From Chryseobacterium rhizosphaerae (GTDB lineage: Bacteria; Bacteroidota; Bacteroidia; Flavobacteriales; Weeksellaceae): 64,000 nt of DNA. Under the pieces are notes generated by a model. It worked only from the letters and a program-made list of their open reading frames with translations. It searched no databases and was not told where the DNA came from. The first letter of the stretch is position 1; the number at the start of each line of letters is the position of its first letter. This document shows, one piece after another, positions 1-8,773 of this stretch. The stretch spans positions 62,001-126,000 of the forward strand of contig NZ_QNUF01000006.1 in the NCBI RefSeq assembly GCF_003385455.1, in the 5' to 3' direction. A program made the translations under genes and the position numbers.

Positions 1-7
1 GAGATAT

Positions 8-898
8 ATGAAATTCGGACAAGTAGAAGACCCTTCAAAAATAGATTTTACCCTTCCCAAAGATCATTCTAAAACCAAAGAAATTTTAAATCTTAATAAA
101 AAAGGGTTTGAAAACCTATCTATAGGATGCGCCAAATGGAACAAAACCGACCTTAAAGGATTTTATCCTAAAGGAACAAAGGATGAGCTGACCTATTATG
201 CCACTCAATTTAATTCTATTGAACTGAATGCTACATTTTACGGAATGCCTACTCCGGATCAGGTGAAAACATGGAAGGAAAAAACACCTGAAAATTTTAA
301 ATTCTTTCCTAAGATCACCAATACGGTATCGCATTTCAGAAGACTTATTGACGTTACGGATCCTGTAACTCATTTTGCTTCTGCCGTCATGAATTTTGAT
401 GAAAAATTAGGAATGGCTTTTCTTCAGCTTCATGATAATTTTAAACCGAAGGATTACGACAGGCTGGAAAAGTTTGTGAAAGAATGGCCCAAAGAAGTTC
501 CTCTGGCTATAGAGCTTAGAAATACGGAATGGTTTACTGACGAAGAGATACTCAATACAACCTGCGAGCTCTTTGAAGCCCATAACATCACCAACATCAT
601 CGTAGATACTGCGGGAAGGAGAGATATGCTCCATATGCGTCTTACTACTCCTAATGCATTTATCCGTTATGTAGGAGCTAACGCAGAGAGTGACTATGAA
701 AGATTGGATGACTGGTTAAAGCATCTGACAAAATGGAAAAAAGAAGGTTTACAAAATCTTTATTTCTTTGTTCATCAAAATATAGAAAAAGCTTCTCCTC
801 TGCTGTCTGCTTACTTCATTAAAAAAGTCAATGAAGAATGGAAAACTGATATTCATGTTCCGCAGATGGCCAGTGAAAGTACAGGAACATTATTTTAG
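8..898 (+). CDS. DUF72 domain-containing protein (YecE-like)
   Basis: A 296-residue protein of the DUF72 (YecE) family, a TIM-barrel fold of unknown biochemical role. The family's early Gly-Cys-x-x-Trp element appears as GCAKW near residue 40. It is followed by FNSIELNATFYG near residue 69, the usual strand carrying the E-x-N motif, and by VPLAIELRNTEWF near residue 165. The ATG lies only 7 bases inside the window, so the promoter and upstream neighbour cannot be seen. The first ~37 residues are a polar extension before the barrel. No signal peptide is visible, so a cytoplasmic location is inferred. Family assignment is confident; function is unknown. Confidence 0.9.
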   Translation: MKFGQVEDPSKIDFTLPKDHSKTKEILNLNKKGFENLSIGCAKWNKTDLKGFYPKGTKDELTYYATQFNSIELNATFYGMPTPDQVKTWKEKTPENFKFFPKITNTVSHFRRLIDVTDPVTHFASAVMNFDEKLGMAFLQLHDNFKPKDYDRLEKFVKEWPKEVPLAIELRNTEWFTDEEILNTTCELFEAHNITNIIVDTAGRRDMLHMRLTTPNAFIRYVGANAESDYERLDDWLKHLTKWKKEGLQNLYFFVHQNIEKASPLLSAYFIKKVNEEWKTDIHVPQMASESTGTLF

Positions 899-1076
899 TC
901 CAAACAGAGTACTGTCAAATAATAATATACTCATTCACAAAAACTTATATAGAATGATTCCAGTTTATTGCTAAAATTCATTTCTCAGTGATAAAAACCT
1001 TTTCTTATCATAAATTTTTATACTTTAGTGAACTAATATATTTCACACAACAGTGTAAACTTAAAAAAACGAGATA

Positions 1077-1307
1077 ATGGAAAAGGAAATCTGTAGAATT
1101 AGCATCGCCAACAACTGGTTAGGCGATGAGTATATTTTTTATGAAAATGGTACCATAAAAAGAATATATGATAACCATAGTATGAGCTCCAATGTTACTG
1201 AATGGTTGGAACCCGGACAAATAAGTAAACTGAATAAAGATAAATTGGTTAAAAGCTGCCCGGAAGAACTTAAAGAGCAAGTCATGCATATTCTGGATTA
1301 TCCTTAA
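1077..1307 (+). CDS. small hypothetical protein, 76 aa
   Basis: A 76-residue soluble protein that I do not recognise. It has no signal peptide or membrane segment and reads as a small mixed alpha/beta domain, with aromatic residues in the first half (NNWLGDEYIFYENG) and a lysine-rich, probably helical second half. It follows a 178-bp gap and ends just before a strong stem-loop at 1318-1356, so it is probably a single-gene transcript. Coding is supported by the in-frame ATG, the terminator and ordinary codon use, not by homology. Confidence 0.6.
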   Translation: MEKEICRISIANNWLGDEYIFYENGTIKRIYDNHSMSSNVTEWLEPGQISKLNKDKLVKSCPEELKEQVMHILDYP

Positions 1308-1317
1308 TATAAAATAA

Positions 1318-1356
1318 AAAAAAGAGTAATAAACTATGGTTTATTACTCTTTTTTC
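1318..1356. terminator. bidirectional terminator
   Basis: Fourteen-base arms (AAAGAGTAATAAAC and its complement) around a TATG loop, with A and T runs on either side. It serves the plus-strand gene ending at 1307 and the minus-strand gene ending at 1359. Confidence 0.9.
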
Positions 1357-1358
1357 AT

Positions 1359-1958
1359 TTAGTGTGATTTATTTTTTCTCAGAAGCAATACCAGATTAAG
1401 GAATAAAAGCAGAAAATCCAATGAGATCCAGATTCCCAGTTTTGTATTTTCATAATTGTAGGCATCAACCTGTTTTTTTGCAGCTTCAGAAAGCTTTACA
1501 CTTTGATTGATATAATTTTGTACCTCTACGATCTGATCAATATTCTTATTGGGAACAGAATGTTGAGAAAAATAAACAAGGTTCTTTTTCCCCAAATACC
1601 CCACAATCCAATACTCATCAGATGTATCCATTTTAAGATATTCTATCCTATAGTATTCCGGACGTATTTTCCCTATATGCTTAGGCTCTAGTATTATGTT
1701 TGACTGTACCTTATTCACATTGATCAGATAAAAATCCAGCGTCTGTGGAAGTTTATTCACAACCTGAAGCCCCACTGAATTGTCAACAAATGCGACAGCG
1801 CTTTTTTTGATAAACCAATACGCAAAAAAAGAAATTGAAAAAACAACCGTGAGAATACGGAACAGCTTTGCCCATTTTGCCACCTTTCCTGATTTCACTT
1901 TATAAAAAACCAAAGAAAACACACAAGCCCAAAAGATAACAAAAATGATAAATTCCAT
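1359..1958 (-). CDS. hypothetical membrane protein, 199 aa
   Basis: An unrecognised integral membrane protein. A hydrophobic segment covers about residues 2-18, a second about 33-52, and a third about 175-193 near the C-terminus, followed by a basic RKNKSH tail. The ~120 residues between the second and third segments are polar and probably form one extracytoplasmic or cytoplasmic domain. The predicted start lies within a few bases of AT-rich sequence with no clear ribosome binding site. It ends next to the shared terminator and is separated by 38 bp from the HD-domain gene upstream on the same strand, so co-transcription with that gene is possible. Function unknown. Confidence 0.7.
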   Translation of the reverse strand: MEFIIFVIFWACVFSLVFYKVKSGKVAKWAKLFRILTVVFSISFFAYWFIKKSAVAFVDNSVGLQVVNKLPQTLDFYLINVNKVQSNIILEPKHIGKIRPEYYRIEYLKMDTSDEYWIVGYLGKKNLVYFSQHSVPNKNIDQIVEVQNYINQSVKLSEAAKKQVDAYNYENTKLGIWISLDFLLLFLNLVLLLRKNKSH

Positions 1959-1996
1959 ATTGCAAAGATACTGATTTCAGAATTTTCAGGAGAGCC

Positions 1997-2641
1997 TTAG
2001 TCTACATTCCATTCTTTATAGAACTGGTCAAGGAAGTTTAGCATATAATTGTGCCTTTCTTCAGCCAGTTTTTTCCCCGTCTCCGTGTTCATTAAATCTT
2101 TCAGAAGCAATAATTTTTCATAAAAATGATTGATGGTTGTCCCATTTGATTTTTTATACTCTTCTTTAGACATATGTAGGCTGGGTTTAATTTCAGGGTC
2201 GTACATCGGATTATTTTTGAATCCTCCGAAATTAAATGTTCTGGCAACCCCAATGGCACCAATAGCATCAATACGGTCTGCATCCTGTACTATTTTAAGC
2301 TCTATAGAAGGATCTAAAGGAGCATTGCCTCTGTTTTTAAATGATATATTTTCAATAACAAAAAGAACTTTCTCTATAGTCTCTTCAGAAACATTTTGCT
2401 CTGTAAGAAATTCTCTGGATATTTTAGGAGCTATCGTTTCATCTCCATTATGAAATTTAGGATCTGCGATATCATGAAGAAGCGCCGAAAGTTCTACCAC
2501 TTCCTGATCGCAGGTTTCGGTTTCCGCAATCTTTCTGGACAGTTTCCAAACTCTTTCAATATGAAACCAGTCGTGTCCGGCTTCTGCCCCCATTAATTTT
2601 TCTTTTACAAATTCTACGGTGTTGTCAATTGTACTTTTCAT
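1997..2641 (-). CDS. HD domain-containing phosphohydrolase
   Basis: A 214-residue HD-superfamily metal-dependent phosphohydrolase of the YedJ-like type. Visible metal ligands are His27 (in HDWFHIERV), the His56-Asp57 pair in LLHDIAD, and a later Asp in the QDADRIDAIGAIG motif typical of this subfamily. No signal peptide or membrane segment is present, so the protein is cytoplasmic. The ATG overlaps the TGA of the upstream alpha/beta hydrolase gene in an ATGA arrangement at 2638-2641, so the two are probably translationally coupled. The physiological substrate cannot be told from the sequence; nucleotides are common substrates in the superfamily. Confidence 0.88.
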   Translation of the reverse strand: MKSTIDNTVEFVKEKLMGAEAGHDWFHIERVWKLSRKIAETETCDQEVVELSALLHDIADPKFHNGDETIAPKISREFLTEQNVSEETIEKVLFVIENISFKNRGNAPLDPSIELKIVQDADRIDAIGAIGVARTFNFGGFKNNPMYDPEIKPSLHMSKEEYKKSNGTTINHFYEKLLLLKDLMNTETGKKLAEERHNYMLNFLDQFYKEWNVD

Positions 2642-3483
2642 TTATCTATCAGTTCATTTAAAATAATATCCCAAAGTTTTTTATTATAATTTCTAAAAAA
2701 ATTAACGTGTCCTATTTCTTTTTTTTCAGATTCGGAAGTTTTTACAAGTCTGTACGTGGGTGTAAGGTTAGGATAGGTATTGTTTAATAAACTTAATACT
2801 CCTTTCTCTGTTAACCATATATCATCTTCCGCCCTGACCACGAATACTTTTTGTTTTAAATTTTTAGAATAGTCATCAATTTTCTCCAACAGCTTGTTGG
2901 TTGATTTCTTGTTTAAAATTAAGGTTCTCCAGTCATATGCACAATTTTTTGGAAGACTTTCTCCAAGCCCAAACCAATGCGCCGGAAAATACCCTAACAG
3001 TGAGGTCGTTAAGGGCTGCACAATTCCAAAGCCAAGATAAGCTTCAATTTTTGTTCTCTTTTTAAGGTTTCCCACAAAAGCATTCTGAGTTCCCACAAAA
3101 ATAAGTTCTTCAAACATCTCAGAATCTTTATTCATTCCCAGAATTAATGCTCCTACGGAATGTCCCAAACAATACTTCCTGTAGTCTGAGAATTTCACCT
3201 TGATATAGCGGGTGAGCTCTTTATAGTCTTTTGAGCCCCAAAGCCTCATAGAGCCATGAAATCCTCTCATATTCTCAGGTTTGGAAAGCCCTATTCCCCT
3301 GTAATCATAAGTGATAACTGTGAATCCCTGTTCCGAAAAATATTGGGCAAATGAAAAGTACACCTGTTGTTTAACCCCTGTTGCGGAATTAATAAGCAGT
3401 AATTTTCCATTGCTTTTTTCAGGCCTGAAAAGGTGTGCTGTTAAAGAAACATGATCTTCTGTGGTAAGTATTAGTTTTTCCAT
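2638..3483 (-). CDS. alpha/beta hydrolase
   Basis: A serine hydrolase of the alpha/beta fold. Numbered from the ATG at 3483 (281 aa), the nucleophile elbow is GHSVG at 107-111 with Ser109. An upstream YDYRGIGLS segment (59-67) is typical of the family, and a GHVNFF motif near residue 258 should supply the catalytic His. A longer frame opens at 3525, but its 14 extra residues resemble no part of the family and MEKLILTTEDHVSL is a normal domain beginning, so I choose 3483. It overlaps the HD-domain gene by four bases (ATGA). The substrate is unknown; it could be an esterase or lipase-like enzyme. Confidence 0.82.
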   Translation of the reverse strand: MEKLILTTEDHVSLTAHLFRPEKSNGKLLLINSATGVKQQVYFSFAQYFSEQGFTVITYDYRGIGLSKPENMRGFHGSMRLWGSKDYKELTRYIKVKFSDYRKYCLGHSVGALILGMNKDSEMFEELIFVGTQNAFVGNLKKRTKIEAYLGFGIVQPLTTSLLGYFPAHWFGLGESLPKNCAYDWRTLILNKKSTNKLLEKIDDYSKNLKQKVFVVRAEDDIWLTEKGVLSLLNNTYPNLTPTYRLVKTSESEKKEIGHVNFFRNYNKKLWDIILNELIDK

Positions 3484-3572
3484 AGTATAAAAGAAAAAAT
3501 CCACTATAAAAGTGGACATTTTCATTATATTTTTATGTTAAGTTTTTAAATTTTAATATGCCTCAAATAATT

Positions 3573-4463
3573 TTAAGAAAAGAATTCCGACATCTTAGGT
3601 AATCCCGTCTGTGAACCTTTACCTCCTGAGACTCTTGCCGAAACTTCATTTCCAAATTTCACGCAATCTTCTATCGTATTTCCATGGCACAGGGCTATAG
3701 CAAATCCTGAAGTGAATGCATCTCCCATCCCCATCTTATAAACAGTCTTATCTTTGTCATTCCTGAAATATTTCATCTCAGTACCGTCAAAATAAATTGT
3801 AGAATTCGTATCATCTCTTACAAATACTTTGTTGAAGTATTTTTTAAGGACTTCTTCCCTTTTCTCTTCGCCAAAAATAATATAGAGTTCATTGCTTTTC
3901 GCTACAATAAAGTCGACATTTTCAATAATTGCTTCATTTACAGGCATAGCAGGAGAAGCATAAAGCCCCACTTTCTTGCCATATTTTTTTGCTTTTTTTA
4001 CTGTATATTCTACAACCTCGATAGAAACTTCAAGCTGCACAAGAACAAGGTCTGCGCTATGAAAATACCGGTCTGCTTCATCTATATGAGCTTTATTAAG
4101 ATATTTATTTGCCGCCGGAACCACTACAATAGCCGCATTTCCGTTACAGGTTGTTACATAAGCTGTTCCTGTGGACTCTTTGTCTGTTTCATGAACAAAA
4201 CCTACATTCACATTTTCACTCACAAGATTCCTCATGATCTGCTGGCCCAGTGGATCCATCCCCACACACCCTATAAAATAAACACTAGCCCCAAGCCTCG
4301 CCGTTCCTACCGCCTGGTTGGCTCCTTTCCCTCCAAAATAGCTGTCTGAATTAACGGCTAAAACGGTTTCATTAGGTAAAGGAAGCTTTTCGGTTTCTAA
4401 AACCAAATCTATTGATGAGCTGCCTACAACAATAATTCTGGGTTGTTCTGAGGAGAATTTCAT
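3573..4463 (-). CDS. PfkB family carbohydrate kinase (ribokinase-like)
   Basis: A 296-residue sugar kinase of the PfkB/ribokinase family, which transfers ATP phosphate to a sugar hydroxyl. Seen in sequence: the N-terminal GGKGANQ substrate motif at 44-50, and the C-terminal anion-hole/catalytic motif GMGD at 245-248, with Asp248 as catalytic base. The second position is Met where Ala is usual (GAGD). The length is normal for ribokinases. No sugar transporter or regulator is adjacent, so ribose is only one candidate substrate. A 47-bp gap separates it from the hydrolase gene downstream on the same strand. Confidence 0.85.
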   Translation of the reverse strand: MKFSSEQPRIIVVGSSSIDLVLETEKLPLPNETVLAVNSDSYFGGKGANQAVGTARLGASVYFIGCVGMDPLGQQIMRNLVSENVNVGFVHETDKESTGTAYVTTCNGNAAIVVVPAANKYLNKAHIDEADRYFHSADLVLVQLEVSIEVVEYTVKKAKKYGKKVGLYASPAMPVNEAIIENVDFIVAKSNELYIIFGEEKREEVLKKYFNKVFVRDDTNSTIYFDGTEMKYFRNDKDKTVYKMGMGDAFTSGFAIALCHGNTIEDCVKFGNEVSARVSGGKGSQTGLPKMSEFFS

Positions 4464-4530
4464 TGTGCTTTATATTAGTTTTAACATTTATATCTGGTGA
4501 AAATCAGTGATCCAAAAGTAACTATTTTAA

Positions 4531-5166
4531 TTAACTTATTTCAATAAATTCAGTAATTATCTTTACAGGCTGCTGATCCTTATCATAAGCTATATAACTG
4601 GCATAAAAACCTTCACCATATCCGGTCTCAAAAGCAAATATAGTTCCAGGGTGTTCGTCTGCCGGTTTCAGGAAGGCATATTGATCTATAGCGCCATTCT
4701 CATCAAAGAAATAGTCGTGGAAAAATTCTTCATAGATTCCCATAAAGTCTCCTCCTTTCTTTTGATACAGTTTTTGTTCCAAATCATTAAGACTGGTTTG
4801 GGTATCCACATCCATCAGACAACCCATTCCACTTTCTACAGGATATCCGAAAACTTCTCCTTCTGCAAGATCTTTGATATTCTGTCCCGCTGTAGTAGCC
4901 AGTTTCCAATCTGTAATCGCAGAATTACTGAATATTATTTCTGCATACGCTACACAATTGCTTTCTCTTTCTTTGTGTAACATCACTGAGAAATTTCCTT
5001 TTGGAAATTCTGTGGTAAAAGGAAGCATATCATTGGTAATTAAGGGATCACAAGCGATCAGTTTTCCACTGGAAAGGTAAATTTTCCCAACTTCAAAACT
5101 CTCCAACAAAGGGCTTTCTACAAAGTCTTTTGAGAATAGTTTCCGTATGTTTTCTATATGTGTCAT
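4531..5166 (-). CDS. DUF4241 domain-containing protein
   Basis: A 211-residue soluble protein matching DUF4241 by its layout: an N-terminal GKIYLSSGKLIACDPL segment, a central YPVESGMGCLMD segment (P-V-x-S-G-x-G-C, about residues 104-115), and a C-terminal FETGYGEGFYASYIAYD strand pair. No signal peptide is present. Members of this family are often found near immunity or contact-dependent genes, but nothing of that kind is next to it here apart from a 28-codon open frame immediately upstream on the same strand (5175-5261). Biochemical role unknown. Confidence 0.78.
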   Translation of the reverse strand: MTHIENIRKLFSKDFVESPLLESFEVGKIYLSSGKLIACDPLITNDMLPFTTEFPKGNFSVMLHKERESNCVAYAEIIFSNSAITDWKLATTAGQNIKDLAEGEVFGYPVESGMGCLMDVDTQTSLNDLEQKLYQKKGGDFMGIYEEFFHDYFFDENGAIDQYAFLKPADEHPGTIFAFETGYGEGFYASYIAYDKDQQPVKIITEFIEIS

Positions 5167-5174
5167 GTTATTTA

Positions 5175-5261
5175 TTACTTTTTTTCAATGGCCAGCTGGA
5201 TATCGTCGAAAATAAAACCTTCAACTGATCCAGTGATCGTTGGCAATGGTTTATTTTTCAT
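5175..5261 (-). other. 28-codon open frame, possible gene remnant
   Basis: An open frame of 28 residues (MKNKPLPTITGSVEGF... ending ...AIEKK) runs up to 8 bp before the start of the DUF4241 gene on the same strand. The frame stays open upstream through GTG-TAC-GGC-TGG-AGT to a TAA. The composition looks protein-like, and it could be a small gene, a leader ORF, or the 3' end of a decayed larger gene. No homology is recognised. Confidence 0.3.
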
Positions 5262-5320
5262 TCTACTCCAGCCGTACACTTATTTTTCAGGCGCAGGGGC
5301 CTGATTTCTATCATTAATAC

Positions 5321-5355
5321 ATAAAAGAAGACGAGATTAACTGGTCTTCTTTTAT
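5321..5355 (-). terminator. terminator of valS
   Basis: Twelve-base perfect arms (ATAAAAGAAGAC and its complement at 5344-5355) around an 11-base loop, just downstream of the valS stop on the minus strand. The T-rich arm serves as the tail. Confidence 0.7.
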
Positions 5356-5387
5356 AGGTATAGCTTTCAGGGAATTTCCTTGATTAA

Positions 5388-8003
5388 TTACAAGCTTTTC
5401 AGTTTCTCTTCCAAAATGGCAATTTTATCCTGAGCGTCTTTTTGTTTTTTACGCTCAACTTCTACCACTTCAGGTTTGGCATTGGCAACAAACTTTTCAT
5501 TGGAAAGTTTCTTTTCAACTGAAATTAAAAACCCTTTTAAATACTTTACTTCTTCTTCAGTTTTAGCTTTTTCTTCTCCCAGGTCTAGGTTTTCACTTAG
5601 AGGAATAGACACTTCTGTCGCTCCTACCAGGAAGGTGAAACTTGGCTTATCTGTTTTCAATCCAAAGTGGATCTCCGAAATATTAGCTAATTTTCTTACC
5701 ACATTATCATTGGCAAATTCAGAAGCATTTGTAAATATTTCAACTTCTTCTCTTGGAGAAATCCCTTTGGTCTGACGATAATTTCTAACTCCCGAAATCA
5801 GTTCTTTTGCGATTTCAAAGTTTCTGATGATTTCTTCATTAAAGCTATCTGCATTTTTCTGCTGAGCAATAACAAGAGCTTCTTCCATACTTCTTTCTGA
5901 AATCAACTGCCAGATTTCTTCTGACTGGAAAGGCATGAACGGATGAAGTAGCTTCATTAATTCTTCAAAGAAAACAATTGTTCTGTCATATACTTCTTTA
6001 GAAATACCCTCTCCATAATTAGGCTTAATAGCTTCAAGGTACCATCCGCAAAAATCATCCCAAATTAATTTATAGATCAAATGCAGGGCATCAGAGATTC
6101 TGAATTTATCAAACTGATCATTGATTTCAACAATCGTTTTATTTAATTTGTTTTCAAACCATTCAATAGCCTGATGGTCTGTAGCTATTGCAGGTTTGTC
6201 TTCATGCTTCCATCCTTGAATCAAACGGAAAGCACTCCATATTTTTGTCATGAAATTTCTTCCCTGAAGCATCAGATCTTCATCGAAAAGAAGGTCATTT
6301 CCAGCTGCGGAACTCAATAGGATTCCTACACGAACACCATCAGCACCATATTTATCCATCAGCTCAAGCGGATCCGGAGAGTTTCCTAAAGATTTTGACA
6401 TCTTTCTTCTCTGCTTATCTCTTACAATTCCTGTAAAATAAACATTTTTAAAAGGAACTTCTTTTCGGTACTCCAACCCGGCCATAATCATTCTTGCTAC
6501 CCAGAAGAAAATAATATCCGGACCGGTAACCAGATCAGATGTCGGATAATAATAATTAATATCTTTATTATCAGGATCAATCAATCCATCGAATACAGAC
6601 ATTGGCCACAACCATGATGAGAACCACGTATCTAAAGCATCATCATCCTGTCTAAGGCTTTCTGCGGTTAATTGCTGATTTCCTGTTTTTTGTTTTGCCA
6701 GTTCTAAAGCTTCTTCTTTAGTTTCAGCTACTACAAAATCTTCATCTCCTGTACCATAATAATACGCAGGGATCTGCTGTCCCCACCAAAGCTGACGGGA
6801 AATATTCCAGTCACGGATGTTTTCCATCCAGTGCTTATAAGTATTTTTAAACTTTTCAGGATAGAATTTCACCTCATCATCCATTACTACATCCAAAGCA
6901 GGTTTAGCAATGTCAGACATTTTAAGGAACCACTGTACTGAAACTTTAGGCTCAATAACAGCGCCTGTTCTTTCCGATGTTCCTACTTTATTCACATAGT
7001 CTTCTGCTTTTAACAAAAGATCTTTTTCTTCTAATTCTTTAGCGATCTGTTTTCTTACTTCAAATCTGTTTTTCCCTGCATAATGAAGACCGTGCTCATT
7101 AAGATTTCCGTCATCATCCAAAGCATCAATCATTTTCAGCTGGTGCTTCTGACCGATCTCATAGTCATTGGTATCGTGTGCAGGAGTAATTTTCAATGCT
7201 CCGGTTCCGAATTCAATATCTACATATTCATCTTCAATAATCGGAATGATGCGGTCTACAATCGGAACAATTACATTTTTACCTTTCAGATGAGCATATC
7301 TCTCATCATTAGGGTTAATACATACAGCGGTATCCCCAAAAATAGTTTCAGGACGGGTTGTAGCCACTGAAAGAAATTCTTCAGAGCCTTCAATTTTATA
7401 TTTAAGGAAATAAAGCTTCCCGTTCTGTTCTTTAAATATTACCTCTTCATCTGAGATATTGGTTTTCGCTTCCGGATCCCAGTTTACCATTCTGTAACCT
7501 CTGTATATTAATCCTTTGTTATAAAGATCTACAAAGCTTTTAATTACCTGTTGTGAAAGTTTGTCTTCCAGGGTAAAACGGGTTCTGTCCCAATCGCATG
7601 AACATCCTAATTTCTTTAGCTGCTCAAGGATTGTTCCTCCATATTTATCCGTCCATTCCCAGGCATGCTCCAGGAATTGTTCGCGGGTAATATCTGACTT
7701 ACTGATTCCTTCAGACTTCAGTTTAGCAACAACTTTAGCTTCGGTAGCAATGGAAGCATGGTCTGTTCCCGGAATCCAACAAGCATTAAATCCACGCATT
7801 CTTGCACGACGGACCAGAACATCTTGAATGGTATTGTTCAGCATATGTCCCATGTGTAATATCCCCGTAACGTTTGGCGGAGGTATTACCACAGTATATG
7901 GAGGTTTCTCATTAGGTTCTGAGTGGAAATACTTATTTTCCAACCAGTAATTGTACCATTTTTGTTCTGTTTCCTGTGGATTGTACTTTTCTGAAATCTG
8001 CAT
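5388..8003 (-). CDS. valS: valine--tRNA ligase
   Basis: Class I valyl-tRNA synthetase, which charges tRNA-Val in the cytoplasm. Numbered from the ATG at 8003 (871 aa), the signature HMGH is at 50-53 within PPPNVTGILHMGH. The second signature KMSKS lies in RRKMSKSLGNSPDP past the middle of the protein. Between them lies the CP1 editing domain, with TTRPETIFGD. The last ~70 residues form the coiled-coil typical of ValRS (EEKAKTEEEVKYLKGFL..., ending EEKLKSL). A frame opens earlier at 8027, but a TATTTTTG -7 box at 8032-8039 would start RNA at about 8026, so 8003 is the likelier start. It is followed by a terminator at 5321-5355. Confidence 0.97.
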   Translation of the reverse strand: MQISEKYNPQETEQKWYNYWLENKYFHSEPNEKPPYTVVIPPPNVTGILHMGHMLNNTIQDVLVRRARMRGFNACWIPGTDHASIATEAKVVAKLKSEGISKSDITREQFLEHAWEWTDKYGGTILEQLKKLGCSCDWDRTRFTLEDKLSQQVIKSFVDLYNKGLIYRGYRMVNWDPEAKTNISDEEVIFKEQNGKLYFLKYKIEGSEEFLSVATTRPETIFGDTAVCINPNDERYAHLKGKNVIVPIVDRIIPIIEDEYVDIEFGTGALKITPAHDTNDYEIGQKHQLKMIDALDDDGNLNEHGLHYAGKNRFEVRKQIAKELEEKDLLLKAEDYVNKVGTSERTGAVIEPKVSVQWFLKMSDIAKPALDVVMDDEVKFYPEKFKNTYKHWMENIRDWNISRQLWWGQQIPAYYYGTGDEDFVVAETKEEALELAKQKTGNQQLTAESLRQDDDALDTWFSSWLWPMSVFDGLIDPDNKDINYYYPTSDLVTGPDIIFFWVARMIMAGLEYRKEVPFKNVYFTGIVRDKQRRKMSKSLGNSPDPLELMDKYGADGVRVGILLSSAAGNDLLFDEDLMLQGRNFMTKIWSAFRLIQGWKHEDKPAIATDHQAIEWFENKLNKTIVEINDQFDKFRISDALHLIYKLIWDDFCGWYLEAIKPNYGEGISKEVYDRTIVFFEELMKLLHPFMPFQSEEIWQLISERSMEEALVIAQQKNADSFNEEIIRNFEIAKELISGVRNYRQTKGISPREEVEIFTNASEFANDNVVRKLANISEIHFGLKTDKPSFTFLVGATEVSIPLSENLDLGEEKAKTEEEVKYLKGFLISVEKKLSNEKFVANAKPEVVEVERKKQKDAQDKIAILEEKLKSL

Positions 8004-8031
8004 AAATTCTATTTCTTTGGCTTGCAATTTG

Positions 8032-8039
8032 CAAAAATA
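8032..8039 (-). promoter_or_regulatory. -7 promoter box of valS
   Basis: Minus strand reads TATTTTTG, an exact TAnnTTTG. A start of RNA near 8026 excludes the ATG at 8027 and favours 8003. I see no clear -33 TTG. Confidence 0.55.
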
Positions 8040-8081
8040 GTCTAAAGAAAAAAATTTTTAAGCATGAATTAAAATAATTTT

Positions 8082-8089
8082 TAACTTTG
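8082..8089 (+). promoter_or_regulatory. -7 promoter box of the DUF1573 gene
   Basis: TAACTTTG matches TAnnTTTG exactly. The first possible start at 8087 lies inside it, so translation must begin at 8132. Confidence 0.6.
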
Positions 8090-8131
8090 TTTCACAAAAT
8101 TTATCTAACAAACATATTAACATTCAAGAAT

Positions 8132-8596
8132 ATGAAGAAATTAATTGCAGGAATTGCTTTATTCGGAACATTTGCTCTGGCATCTGCACAAACTATTACA
8201 TTTGACAAAACTACTTTCGACTACGGTACTATTAAGCCTAATGCCGATGGAACAAGGTTTTTTACAGTAACAAACACTGGTGACAAACCTTTGATCATTT
8301 CAAACGTAAAACCATCTTGCGGATGTACAACTCCGGAATTCAGCCAGGATCCTATTATGCCAGGAAAATCTGCTAAGATCAAAGTTGGATACAATACAGC
8401 TCTTAATGGAGGATTCAACAAAATGATTGAAGTTTTCTCTAATGACCCTGCCAACAGCAGAAGCGTAATTTACATCAAAGGTAATGTAGATGCTAACGCT
8501 CCTGAAGCAAAAGTATTGACTCCTGCTGAGCAGAAAGAAGCTGCAAAAGCTGAGAAAAAAGCTGCAAAACTAGCTAAAAAAGCTGCAGTGAAGTAA
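8132..8596 (+). CDS. DUF1573 domain-containing secreted protein
   Basis: A 154-residue exported protein. Residues 1-19 (MKKLIAGIALFGTFALASA) are a clear signal peptide ending before QTITFDKTTFDYGTI. The body is an immunoglobulin-like DUF1573 domain with its hallmark segments: FDYGTIKPNADGTRFFTVTN, then IISNVKPSCGCTTPE with the conserved CGC pair, then PGKSAKIKVGYNT. The C-terminus is an Ala/Lys-rich helix (AEQKEAAKAEKKAAKLAKKAA). A periplasmic or surface location is inferred; the family's molecular role is unknown. The start follows from the signal peptide and from the -7 box that overlaps the upstream alternative. A strong terminator follows at 8618. Confidence 0.93.
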   Translation: MKKLIAGIALFGTFALASAQTITFDKTTFDYGTIKPNADGTRFFTVTNTGDKPLIISNVKPSCGCTTPEFSQDPIMPGKSAKIKVGYNTALNGGFNKMIEVFSNDPANSRSVIYIKGNVDANAPEAKVLTPAEQKEAAKAEKKAAKLAKKAAVK

Positions 8597-8617
8597 ATTC
8601 TACTTAAAAAAATAAAG

Positions 8618-8646
8618 AAACCGTCTCCTTTGAGGCGGTTTTTTTA
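8618..8646 (+). terminator. terminator of the DUF1573 gene
   Basis: AACCGTCTC pairs with GAGGCGGTT (one G-U) around a four-base loop and is followed by seven T. Confidence 0.92.
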
Positions 8647-8682
8647 TTACATTTATATAAGGGTAGATGTTTAGCGAAGTCC

Positions 8683-8762
8683 TTTTAATCTTTTAATCTT
8701 TTAATCTTTTAATCTTTTAATCTTTTAATCTTTTAATCTTTTAATCTTTTAATCTTTTAATC
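8683..8762. repeat. 10 perfect tandem copies of TTTTAATC
   Basis: Ten uninterrupted copies of an 8-bp unit, ending 11 bp before the ppk2 ATG. Each junction reads TAATCTTT, a 7-of-8 match to the TAnnTTTG promoter box, so the array lies where the ppk2 promoter or leader should be. Copy number is likely to vary by slippage. Confidence 0.97.
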
Positions 8763-8773
8763 TTTATACATAT

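Noticed and set aside
8683..8762. CRISPR-like array
   Set aside because: The ten units are only 8 bp and directly joined without spacers, so it is a simple tandem repeat.
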